The position numbers were made by a program, and so were the translations under genes. 64,000 bases of DNA from Flavobacterium azooxidireducens (GTDB lineage Bacteria; Bacteroidota; Bacteroidia; Flavobacteriales; Flavobacteriaceae): the NCBI RefSeq assembly GCF_023195775.1, contig NZ_CP096205.1, positions 682,001 through 746,000 on the forward strand, written 5' to 3'. Within the stretch, counting starts at the first letter, position 1, and each line of letters starts with the position of its first letter. Below are positions 1-7,645 of the stretch, piece after piece. The notes beneath the pieces are model-generated. The model had not been told where the DNA came from and did not search any database. It worked only from the letters and a program-made list of their open reading frames with translations.

Positions 1-697
1 AAGTGCAAGTAAACGAGCCATCTAAGTTAGCCAATCCCATCAACATAAAATTTCCGCGAGGCCAAATGTGTAAAGAATTTTTATCGATTTTATAACTACC
101 ATCCGCATTGGCCGGAATATGCAATTCTTTGTAACCGATGCTTAAAAATTTTTGCGAATAATCAAACATACTTTGGCGTTGCATGCGGTGGCGAATTCTC
201 GAAAACGCACCATCGGCACCAAAAACTTTATCATATTTTAAATCGGTCCACTCACCTCTTTCGGTTTCTCCAATATGCAAAGTGGCATCGGATAATGTAA
301 CATCCCAAATACGGTGTTCAAAAAAGAATTCAACCCCTTCGGCTTCAGCCAAATCAATCATTTTTCGATTTAAAACACCACGGGAAAGTGAATAAATTGC
401 TTCGCCTTCTTTACCATAATTTTGATAGGTAAGTTTTGAATCCTGTAAATGAATCGCTCGTTTATCAACCGGAATTCCGATTTTTTTAATTTCTTCGGTC
501 AAGCCGATATCATCCAACGCTTTCCAACCCCGATTTGACATCACCAAATTAATGGAACGCCCTGAAAATTCAACCGTTCGAATGTCTGGACTGCGATCAA
601 AAACGTGAACAGTATGACCTAATTTTTTGAGGTATATTGCCAATAAAGTTCCAACTAATCCGGAACCAACAACGGCAATTTTTTGAGGAGTTTGCAT
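1..697 (-). CDS. kmo: Kynurenine 3-monooxygenase, C-terminal part outside the window
   Basis: FAD-dependent aromatic hydroxylase that converts L-kynurenine to 3-hydroxykynurenine in tryptophan breakdown towards NAD. I translated it directly from the minus strand: 232 residues are visible, from an ATG at 697, and the frame stays open to the window edge. The nucleotide-binding fold opens with GSGLVG (residues 11-16). The family signature RSINLVMSNRG (47-57) is typical of KMO, and the second FAD motif GADGAF lies at 160-165. KMO proteins are about 450 residues, so roughly half is missing. kynU, the next enzyme of the pathway, lies 5.3 kb away on the same strand, which supports the assignment. 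Only the window edge truncates it; no frameshift is seen. Confidence 0.93.
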   Translation of the reverse strand, partial: MQTPQKIAVVGSGLVGTLLAIYLKKLGHTVHVFDRSPDIRTVEFSGRSINLVMSNRGWKALDDIGLTEEIKKIGIPVDKRAIHLQDSKLTYQNYGKEGEAIYSLSRGVLNRKMIDLAEAEGVEFFFEHRIWDVTLSDATLHIGETERGEWTDLKYDKVFGADGAFSRIRHRMQRQSMFDYSQKFLSIGYKELHIPANADGSYKIDKNSLHIWPRGNFMLMGLANLDGSFTCT

Positions 698-766
698 GAA
701 TGAATATCAAAAATTCAAGTACAAAAATAAGGATAATTGTTCAGTCAAATCTAAATAAAAGAAAAT

Positions 767-3166
767 TTATGGTTTTCTGTTTTTTGTTGGTTTAAAAATT
801 AACTTTCGTGAACTCGCTTCAATTTCCTCCTTATTCATTTTCATCTTTCTAAATTTCCCTTCATTATACATCGTAGCCTGATCGTCGTAATGTTTACTCA
901 AAGGATTTCCGGATTGTCCTGTTGGGAGAATGCTCAAGCTATTTTCAATATCTGAAAAATCGATGATTCGTCGAGTGGATGGCCCTGATTTTACGTGATG
1001 ATTACCTTCTTCGGTTAAAGTGAACATTAAATTATTGATGACTTCGTTGGAACCATTGATTTCAAACGAACCCACATTAAAATAACTTCGCAAAGCAGCC
1101 ACTTCTCCCAATGGATGTTTGTGTTCTAAGGTATGCACTTTATTCCACGTCCAACCTGAAACTTGATTCCCTAATTGTTTTTCTAAATGAGCGATGGTTT
1201 GTTTGAATGAAAGAGAAATAATATCATTTCTAGATTCTTTTTTGTCTTTCGTCGAACGATTATCCCACCAAGGAGAAGCTTCATTAGCAATTTGAAAAGC
1301 AATCATTTGTTTTAAAATATGCGTGGATAACAGAATATTAAAACGGTCTTTTCCTAATTCATCTTCAAAGGTGTTTTTGAGATAATAAAACAGAAATTGA
1401 TTGTAAATTGTCGGAGCCACATCGGTTAAACCATTGCTTCCATTCCAATTTTTCAATTGATTTAGAGCGATTTTTTCAGTTTCAGATAAATCGTTTTGAT
1501 TGATTCCTGTTAAAATACTTTGAACAATTGAAGGAGCGACAGACGATTTATCATCATTAATCATTTTCATAAAATCTTCTTTCGTCCAATCATTTTTGGG
1601 TTCTAACAATTGAACGATTCGTTTCGCACGATCTTCCGGAAGGTAATAGCCCGGATATAAATAATCATCGATGGGTTCTACTTGATTGTTGGCAGAATAA
1701 ACGTAATTCCAAGTAGGATTGATGGAATACGGATTTTCAGAAAAATTATAATATTTTTTCTGTTCATCTTCTCCGTTTGCACCATTTAAAATAAAATTCG
1801 GATTGACGTTTTCGGGCATTTTATATAATTTACCTGAAGTTATCCAAGCGATATTTCCTTTGGCATCGCCATACATAATATTTAATCCGGGAGCGGCAAT
1901 CAATTCGATACTTTGATGAAAATCTTCTACATTTTTCGCGTGACAAAGTGAATAAACCGCATCCAAAATTTGATTTTTATGTTGCAAATATGTCCACCAC
2001 ATCGAAATGGGTTTGTCTTCTTTCAGTCCATCAACCAAACCATTTAGTAACGGACCGTGATGACTTTTTTTGACTTTTAAAACCACATCCGAACTGTCTT
2101 TTACTTTGATGATTTTTTCAATGATTTGATAATTTTTAAACCCTTCTTTTGTTAGGTATTGATTTTCATTTTCAGGATTATTGGTTTCCAAAAACAAATC
2201 CATATCATCGTTTTCAAACATAGTCAAACCATACGCATATTCACGATTGTGACCCAAAAGCGGAAACGGAGTTCCGGCCAAATAATAACCATACATTTCA
2301 TAATCGGGTGTTACGATATGAGCTTCATACCAAGTGGCAGGTTGCGAAAAACCAATGTGTGGATCATTGGCAAACAACACTTTTCCACTTTTGGTTTTTT
2401 GTGGACCAACGACCCAACTATTACTTCCTATGAAAGGTGGAATGGGTGAATTTTCCAATAACGAAGCGACTGATTTTGAAATTTCGGAATAGGCTTCGGA
2501 CTTCCCTTTAAAACTTTTTAGTTTGGTATGAGCCAAAGAGCCGTCTATACCAAAATCTTTTAGATAGTCCATTCCCAATTCATCACGAATATCGGTCATT
2601 AATGGATCCGATTTTTGAGCCATCGCAAAACTAAAGGACATATAGCCAAAAATATTATACACATCTTTGATGGTGAATTTTTCCTTCGGAACGCCTACTA
2701 ATTGAAATTCTATTGGGGATGGCCCTTCATCTAAAAATTGATTAATTCCATCCAAATAGGCCAACGTTAATTGATAACTTTCGCTGTTTTTGTCCAATTG
2801 AGCAATTGCTTTTTCTGAATCTTCATCAATCCCTAAACCAGTAAAAAACTTGTCGTTTTTAAGCATCACCGAACCAAAAAGTTCAGATAATCTTCCCGGT
2901 GCAATTCTTCGCATTAATTCCATTTGCCACAATCGATCTTGAGCGTGTACATAACCCAACGTTGTCATTGCATCTTTTTGTGTTTGAGCATAAATGTGTG
3001 GAATTCCGTAATCATCAAAATAAACAGTCGTTTCTTTTTGGATGGAATTCAACGCCATTTCGCCATCGTATTTTGGTTTAAGATAAAAGCCGTAAATCAA
3101 AATAAAAGCTGCAATTAGAACCAAAATCAATAAAACGGAAAGCGAAATTTTTTTAAGAAGTTTCAT
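767..3166 (-). CDS. Penicillin acylase family protein (peptidase S45, Ntn hydrolase)
   Basis: Envelope amidohydrolase of the S45 N-terminal-nucleophile family, which also includes penicillin G acylase, AHL acylases and PvdQ. The chosen ATG at 3166 gives 799 residues; an in-frame TTG 15 bases upstream would add five residues but has no support. A single N-terminal hydrophobic segment (about residues 5-28) looks like an uncleaved anchor or signal. The alpha part carries the YGIPHI and GYVHAQDRLWQME stretches typical of the family. The autoprocessing junction is visible as G|SNSWVV, whose serine is the expected new N-terminal nucleophile, followed by a FANDPH motif. A later NGSNEV supplies the expected oxyanion asparagine. 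The natural substrate cannot be told from sequence. It sits between kmo and a lipoprotein gene with no obvious pathway link. Confidence 0.9.
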   Translation of the reverse strand: MKLLKKISLSVLLILVLIAAFILIYGFYLKPKYDGEMALNSIQKETTVYFDDYGIPHIYAQTQKDAMTTLGYVHAQDRLWQMELMRRIAPGRLSELFGSVMLKNDKFFTGLGIDEDSEKAIAQLDKNSESYQLTLAYLDGINQFLDEGPSPIEFQLVGVPKEKFTIKDVYNIFGYMSFSFAMAQKSDPLMTDIRDELGMDYLKDFGIDGSLAHTKLKSFKGKSEAYSEISKSVASLLENSPIPPFIGSNSWVVGPQKTKSGKVLFANDPHIGFSQPATWYEAHIVTPDYEMYGYYLAGTPFPLLGHNREYAYGLTMFENDDMDLFLETNNPENENQYLTKEGFKNYQIIEKIIKVKDSSDVVLKVKKSHHGPLLNGLVDGLKEDKPISMWWTYLQHKNQILDAVYSLCHAKNVEDFHQSIELIAAPGLNIMYGDAKGNIAWITSGKLYKMPENVNPNFILNGANGEDEQKKYYNFSENPYSINPTWNYVYSANNQVEPIDDYLYPGYYLPEDRAKRIVQLLEPKNDWTKEDFMKMINDDKSSVAPSIVQSILTGINQNDLSETEKIALNQLKNWNGSNGLTDVAPTIYNQFLFYYLKNTFEDELGKDRFNILLSTHILKQMIAFQIANEASPWWDNRSTKDKKESRNDIISLSFKQTIAHLEKQLGNQVSGWTWNKVHTLEHKHPLGEVAALRSYFNVGSFEINGSNEVINNLMFTLTEEGNHHVKSGPSTRRIIDFSDIENSLSILPTGQSGNPLSKHYDDQATMYNEGKFRKMKMNKEEIEASSRKLIFKPTKNRKP

Positions 3167-3238
3167 AAAAATAAAAATCAATAGACAAATATACTAGAAA
3201 TGTCTATTGATTAAAATGGATTGAATGATAAGTTTATC

Positions 3239-4048
3239 TTAATTTCCTCTACCGCCGCCACCTCTTGTTGTAGTCGGAGTTGTTGTTCCAGAACTTCTTT
3301 GAGCAGGAGCTGTGGATCTATTTTGCTGTCTGATTTGCTGCGTTCTTTCTCGAACTGCACGAGCATCAGGCTGAGGCAATCTTGTACTTGAACGTGTTTC
3401 TGCCGGAGCTACCCTTGGTGTTGAAGGAGTGGCTCTTGGTGTAGTTGGAGTCGCTCTCGGCGTTGTTGCCGGTGCTCTTGTATCAGACGGATTTCTTACC
3501 GCTGGTGCAGTTGTTGACGGTGTTTCTGCATTATTTCCCCTTGTACTTGTTTGAGTTGAATTTCCTCTCACAGTAGATTGTTGGGTTGATGATCCTCTAG
3601 TGGGTTGAACTGACGCAGACGACGTTCGTGGTCGAGTTGGTGCATAATGATTTCCACTTTGACCTCTAACGCCAATTGTTGCTTGCGTTGGCCATTGATT
3701 TCCTACCGCATATTGTTGTCTATGCATATTGAAATTATGATAAGGAGATGGTCCATAATAATCCATTAATCCAACTTTATAAGTGTTGTATAAATCATAA
3801 TGTCCATAATGATTGGGTAAATAATAAGCACTTACCCATCGGTTTCCTCTCGGATAAATATACATCGATGAGTAAACATCGTAGTAAACCATCATATCCG
3901 GGAAATAGTAATATCTAACATCTTCATACCCTACCGGACCCCACATTGGCGGTGGTTCAGGCTGAGAAACTACGGCGGGACGGCTTGGTGCACACATCGT
4001 GAACAAAACCGAAATGGAGGCTAGTATAATTAAGTTTTTGAATCGCAT
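3239..4048 (-). CDS. Predicted lipoprotein with a Thr/Pro/Arg-rich low-complexity tail
   Basis: I do not recognise a named family. The 269-residue product begins with a lipoprotein signal peptide: a hydrophobic run, then a lipobox ending at Cys19 (LFTMC). Residues 25-130 are rich in tyrosine and aromatic residues (YYYFPDMMVYYD, YGHYDLYN), a composition seen in surface-exposed Bacteroidetes proteins. From about residue 135 the chain is almost only T, P, R, S, A and Q with short near-repeats of TPRATP type, and it ends in a glycine-arginine run. The tail is likely disordered and basic. No T9SS sorting domain is present. It is monocistronic, with a terminator downstream of the neighbouring gene on its 5' side. 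Confidence 0.75.
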   Translation of the reverse strand: MRFKNLIILASISVLFTMCAPSRPAVVSQPEPPPMWGPVGYEDVRYYYFPDMMVYYDVYSSMYIYPRGNRWVSAYYLPNHYGHYDLYNTYKVGLMDYYGPSPYHNFNMHRQQYAVGNQWPTQATIGVRGQSGNHYAPTRPRTSSASVQPTRGSSTQQSTVRGNSTQTSTRGNNAETPSTTAPAVRNPSDTRAPATTPRATPTTPRATPSTPRVAPAETRSSTRLPQPDARAVRERTQQIRQQNRSTAPAQRSSGTTTPTTTRGGGGRGN

Positions 4049-4218
4049 AACTTTTGTTTTTAGTGTTACTATTTGATAGTATTCAAGAATAATACCAAAA
4101 TGTAAATTGATAATAATCTATTAAAGTTACGATTTTACGTAAGCAACTCCAATATAAAGCTTTGAATTTAGTTTAACATTAACTTTTAAACTCAATTATC
4201 GAAGATACTTTTAAAGAA

Positions 4219-4253
4219 AAACCCCAAAGTAGTTCTTCACTATTTTGGGGTTC
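4219..4253 (-). terminator. Rho-independent terminator after the ureohydrolase gene
   Basis: A perfect AACCCCAAA / TTTGGGGTT stem, extended by a G-U pair and TAG/CTA, closes a short TTCTTCA loop. On the minus strand it is followed by a T-run. It lies 20 bases past the stop at 4272. Confidence 0.8.
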
Positions 4254-4271
4254 AATCATTTTATATAATTA

Positions 4272-5360
4272 TTAATTTCTGGGAAAAACGATTTTCTCTC
4301 CCACATTCATTTTATTGTTTTTAGCTAACACTCCGCACATGTGAAATAACATTCGGGCACCCACATTGCCGTCCCAATCATCATTTTCTCCGGGTGCGAC
4401 TTCTACTAAATCGAATCCGATGATTTCTTTATCGGTTTCTGCTAATCGACTTAAAAGATAAGTAGCTTGTTCAAATGAAAATCCGCCCGGAACCGGAGTT
4501 CCTGTATTTGGACAATACCAAGGATACATCCCATCAATATCAAAACTGATACAAACTTTCTGTGGTAAAGCGGCAATGATTTGATCACATTGCTGTTGCC
4601 ACGTTTTACCTTCAAACGTTTCTCTTTTCAAATCCGAATCGGTGTGTACAACTACTCGACTGCCTTGTTGCTTCACGACATCCACTTCTTGTTCACAAAA
4701 ATCACGAATTCCTACTTGAACTATTTTTGAAATATGTGGAATTTGTAATGCATTGTACATAATGGATGCATGCGAATAGGTAAAGCCTTCATAAGCAATT
4801 CTGAAATCCATATGAGCATCTAAATGAAGAATTCCGAAATTGTCGTGTTTTTCAGCTAAGGCTTGGTAATAACCAAGTGGTGTACTGTGATCTCCGCCTA
4901 AAAGCACAACTTTTTTTCCATGTTCTAACCAATACAATGTTTTTTGACGAACGGCTTCCACCATATCGGAACACGCATAATTGATTTTATCTAAACTTTT
5001 TTGCAAAGCCGGATGATGATCTAACATTGCTCCGCTTTCCAATGCTTCGATAATTGGAGCAGCTTTCTTTTTATATTTTTTTGAATTCTTTTTGATTCCT
5101 TTTGGTGATTCATCTAAAAAGATTCCTAATTTCCATAATTCAGGAAATTCTTGGTGATTTAAATCTACTTGAAATGAAGCTTCTAAAATTGCTTCTGGAC
5201 CTTTTGATGCACCGGAACCATAGCTTACGGTTACTTCCCACGGAACAGGAATTACGATTATTTCGCTGTCTTCAATAGAAAAAGGTAAGCCAAAAATGGT
5301 GGCATCGGCTAAGCCTGGTTGGCTTGGATCGAAGGTTTTGAGGATTTCTTGTTTAGTCAT
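4272..5360 (-). CDS. Arginase/agmatinase/formimidoylglutamase family ureohydrolase
   Basis: Manganese metalloenzyme of the ureohydrolase superfamily, which cleaves guanidino-type substrates (arginine, agmatine or formimidoyl-glutamate). All metal-binding motifs are present: GGDHS at 155-159, DAHMD at 181-185 and SFDID at 272-276, followed by the usual substrate-loop stretch GTPVPGG. At 362 residues it is longer than typical agmatinases (about 300). The extra length is an N-terminal region and a lysine-rich insert near 90-100, as in the Bacteroidetes agmatinase family. Sequence alone does not settle the substrate. No hut genes and no arginine decarboxylase are nearby, so I leave the symbol blank. 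Confidence 0.87.
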   Translation of the reverse strand: MTKQEILKTFDPSQPGLADATIFGLPFSIEDSEIIVIPVPWEVTVSYGSGASKGPEAILEASFQVDLNHQEFPELWKLGIFLDESPKGIKKNSKKYKKKAAPIIEALESGAMLDHHPALQKSLDKINYACSDMVEAVRQKTLYWLEHGKKVVLLGGDHSTPLGYYQALAEKHDNFGILHLDAHMDFRIAYEGFTYSHASIMYNALQIPHISKIVQVGIRDFCEQEVDVVKQQGSRVVVHTDSDLKRETFEGKTWQQQCDQIIAALPQKVCISFDIDGMYPWYCPNTGTPVPGGFSFEQATYLLSRLAETDKEIIGFDLVEVAPGENDDWDGNVGARMLFHMCGVLAKNNKMNVGEKIVFPRN

Positions 5361-5515
5361 TTGTTGGATTGTTCGATTGTTCGATTGTTGGATTGTTCAA
5401 CTTTTAGATTGTTCGATTTTTAGATTGTTCGATTTTTGGATTATTCGATTTTTAGAAAGATTCTACAATCAAGGAATCTAATTATCTAAAAATCCAATAA
5501 TCTAATTATCTTCTC
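5361..5515. repeat. Degenerate tandem GATTGTTSGATT repeats, left flank
   Basis: The stretch is built from many imperfect copies of a roughly 8-9 base unit (ATTGTTGG, ATTGTTCG, ATTTTTAG). The same unit recurs on the other side of the four-helix-bundle gene (5867-5981). Simple repeats of this type are often found beside such genes in Bacteroidetes, which I state from general knowledge. Confidence 0.7.
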
Positions 5516-5866
5516 TCACCGCAAAGTTGACATAAATTTAGCAATCATTAAAGTTATTTTGTGAAGTTCATCTGATAAAATTTTTAAATCATTATCATTT
5601 AAATATCCTACATCATTTGAAACTAATAATTGTGTTTCGATTTCATAACAAGAACCTAAAGCGTTTTCTAAAAAAATTAAAAAATGTTTGTTTGAAGATT
5701 TTGCTGAGCCTTCCGCAATATTTGAAGGAACTGAAATCGATGCTCTTCTTAACTGAGTTATTAATCCGAATCTTTCTGATTCGGGAAAACTTTGAGTCAC
5801 TTTATAAATGGGTGTACAAAATTTTCTACTTAACTTCCAAATTTCTAAATCTTTGTATCTGTGCAT
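5516..5866 (-). CDS. Four-helix-bundle protein (23S rRNA intervening-sequence type)
   Basis: A 116-residue protein starting at the ATG at 5866 (MHRYKDLEIWKLS). The longer open frame upstream runs only through the flanking simple repeat and is rejected. The opening YKDLEIWK, the central TQLRRASISVPSNIAEG and the following SNKHFLIFLENALGS are the hallmark stretches of the family first found inside 23S rRNA intervening sequences (TIGR02436-type). It folds as a small helical bundle and its biochemical role is unknown. It is not in an rRNA gene here: it stands alone between a ureohydrolase gene and kynU, boxed in by similar repeats on both sides, as if the gene and repeats had been inserted as one unit. 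Confidence 0.9.
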   Translation of the reverse strand: MHRYKDLEIWKLSRKFCTPIYKVTQSFPESERFGLITQLRRASISVPSNIAEGSAKSSNKHFLIFLENALGSCYEIETQLLVSNDVGYLNDNDLKILSDELHKITLMIAKFMSTLR

Positions 5867-5981
5867 ATATTTTTTTTGATTGTTGGATTGTTGATTTTTA
5901 GATTGTTCGACTGTTGGATTGTTGGATTGTTGGATTATAAGAATTTTTCTAAAAATCTGACAATCCAAAAATCTATAAATC
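5867..5981. repeat. Degenerate tandem ATTGTTGG repeats, right flank
   Basis: Carries the same family of short imperfect units as 5361-5515, with four close copies of GATTGTTGGATTGTTGG type near 5905-5937, then runs into the 3' end of kynU. It separates the four-helix-bundle gene from kynU. Confidence 0.7.
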
Positions 5982-7259
5982 CTACTTACTAATTCCTTTC
6001 TTCAAGATTTGTCCGAATTCATACATGTCTTCAAAAGAACAGTAGAATGGTGCGGGTGCTAAACGAATTACGTTTGGTTCACGCCAGTCGGTGATAACGC
6101 CATTTACCATTAGATAATCAAACAAAGTTTTTCCTTGTCCGTGAAAATAAACGGATAATTGACAAGCTCTTTCTTCTTGGTTTTGTGGTGTGATGATTTC
6201 AAATTCGGTTCCGTCTATTTCCTCGTCTATTTCGTGAAGGATAAATTCAAGATAAGCCGTTAAAAGATTTCTTTTTTTGACTAATTTAGTCATTCCTACT
6301 TCGGCAAACATTTCTGCGGATGCTAAATAGGGTGCTAAAGATAGTATCGGTAAATTACTGATTTGCCAACCATTTGCTCCATATTCGGGTTCAAAGTGCG
6401 GTTCCATTTTGAAACGACGTTCTTTGTTATGTCCCCACCAACCGGCAAAACGTTGCAATTCAAAATCACCGTGGTGTTTTTCGTGAATAAAGCAACCCGA
6501 TACATTCCCAGGTCCGGAATTCATATATTTGTAGCTGCACCAACAAGCGAAATCTACACACCAATCGTGCAATTGAAGTTCGATGTTTCCGGCTGCGTGA
6601 GCTAAATCCCAGCCGACAAAAGCACCTGTTTTTTGTGCTGCTTGTGTGATGGTTTTGATATCGAATACTTGACCGGTGTAATAGTTTACACCACCAATTA
6701 AGACTAATGCTAATTCGTCGCCTACTTCTTCAATTTTGGCTAAAATATCTTCGTGACGTATGTTGTGTTCGCCTTCTCTTCGTTTGATTTCGATGATGGC
6801 ATCGCTTGGGTTGAATCCGTGAAATTTCACCTGACTTTGAAACATATATTGATCCGATGGAAATGCTTTTTCTTCGCAGATGATTTTATATTTTTTTTCC
6901 GTAGGTTGATAGAAGGAAACCATCATCAAGTGAAGGTTGACGGTTAACGTATTCATTACCGTGATTTCGGAAGGTTTTGCTCCAACGATTTCACTTAATG
7001 GAATGGCAAATCGTTCGTGATAATCCCACCAAGGTTTGTCGGCATAAAAGTGACCTTCTACGGCGAGGCGTGCCCAATCGTTCATCACTTCGTCTACGTA
7101 GGTTTTGGTTCGTTTGGGTTGTAATCCGAGTGAATTTCCGGTGAAATAAATGACGTTTTTGCCATTTATACTTGGGAAATGAAACTCGTCACGGTACTTA
7201 AAAAGTTCGTCTTGTGCGTCTAATTGTTGTGCAAATTCGCGGGTATTTTGAAATTCCAT
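5982..7259 (-). CDS. kynU: Kynureninase
   Basis: PLP-dependent hydrolase that splits kynurenine or 3-hydroxykynurenine to (hydroxy)anthranilate and alanine. The 425 residues match the family length. The active-site region is clear: GWDLAHAAGN (216-225) with the cofactor-binding Asp218 and His221, then CSYKYMNSGPG, in which Lys244 is the Schiff-base lysine. FTGNSLGLQP near residue 39-48 and the C-terminal DWREPNVIRLAPAPFY are also standard for the family. With kmo on the same strand it forms a tryptophan-to-quinolinate branch; the genes are not contiguous. No promoter was evident in the repeat-rich upstream region. Confidence 0.95.
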   Translation of the reverse strand: MEFQNTREFAQQLDAQDELFKYRDEFHFPSINGKNVIYFTGNSLGLQPKRTKTYVDEVMNDWARLAVEGHFYADKPWWDYHERFAIPLSEIVGAKPSEITVMNTLTVNLHLMMVSFYQPTEKKYKIICEEKAFPSDQYMFQSQVKFHGFNPSDAIIEIKRREGEHNIRHEDILAKIEEVGDELALVLIGGVNYYTGQVFDIKTITQAAQKTGAFVGWDLAHAAGNIELQLHDWCVDFACWCSYKYMNSGPGNVSGCFIHEKHHGDFELQRFAGWWGHNKERRFKMEPHFEPEYGANGWQISNLPILSLAPYLASAEMFAEVGMTKLVKKRNLLTAYLEFILHEIDEEIDGTEFEIITPQNQEERACQLSVYFHGQGKTLFDYLMVNGVITDWREPNVIRLAPAPFYCSFEDMYEFGQILKKGISK

Positions 7260-7311
7260 TCAGTTGTTTGTTTGTGTGGTAAAGATAGTAATTTTTTGGA
7301 TTGTGGGGAAA

Positions 7312-7406
7312 GGTCGCGACCTGTCCGTACGAAGAAATGTGTAGGGACAAGTCGCGACTTGTCCGTACGAAGAAATGTGTAGGGACAGGTCGCGACTTGT
7401 CCGTAC
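7312..7406. repeat. 2.5 tandem copies of a 38-bp unit containing a 20-bp perfect palindrome
   Basis: The core GTCGCGAC occurs at 7313, 7351 and 7389, an exact 38-base period. The middle copy holds GGACAAGTCGCGACTTGTCC, which is identical to its own reverse complement. It is far more GC-rich than its surroundings and lies just upstream of kynU. It resembles a dispersed extragenic palindromic repeat. Confidence 0.85.
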
Positions 7407-7460
7407 TGCAAATTTTATGAAAATAAGGAATGAGGATATTTATTTTAAAAATGAATTTTG

Positions 7461-7636
7461 GATTGGAGCACGAATTGCGTGAAGGATTGAAGCGAAAAGC
7501 CCGGAACAAAAAAATGCCAATTTTCTAAAGCCAAAAAAGCGACCAAAGGAAGCTCTTTTTGGGTTATAGAAAATGGCATTTTTTGTGAGGACTTGCAGCG
7601 GAAAGCCTGACCCGAAGCTTGCGGAGGGACACGCCC
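7461..7636 (-). repeat. Structured intergenic element, copy 1 (second copy at 59926-60048)
   Basis: A long imperfect hairpin (7511-7583) has an outer stem of TGCCAATTTTCTA with TAGAAAATGGCA and an inner stem of CCAAAAA with TTTTTGG. It carries the apical sequence AGCGACCAAAGGAAGCTC (7538-7555). Short motifs of TTG-AG-GGAAAGC type flank the hairpin on both sides. The apical sequence is shared with the 59.9 kb copy at 17 of 18 positions while the stems differ but still pair. It lies directly 3' of murF, so it could be transcribed with it. It accounts for most of the 386-base gap between murF and kynU. Confidence 0.75.
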
Positions 7637-7645
7637 AAATTATTT

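Noticed and set aside
183..395. 70-codon plus-strand frame inside kmo
   Set aside because: Antisense to kmo, whose FAD motifs and family signature are clear on the other strand.
5361..5515. Possible CRISPR-like array from evenly recurring ATTGTTGG units
   Set aside because: Units are 8-9 bases, imperfect and without unique spacers or cas genes.
7198..7509. Frames of 60-100 codons across the repeats upstream of kynU
   Set aside because: They read through the 38-base tandem palindromes and low-complexity DNA, giving repeated VATCPYTF-type phrases only because the DNA repeats.
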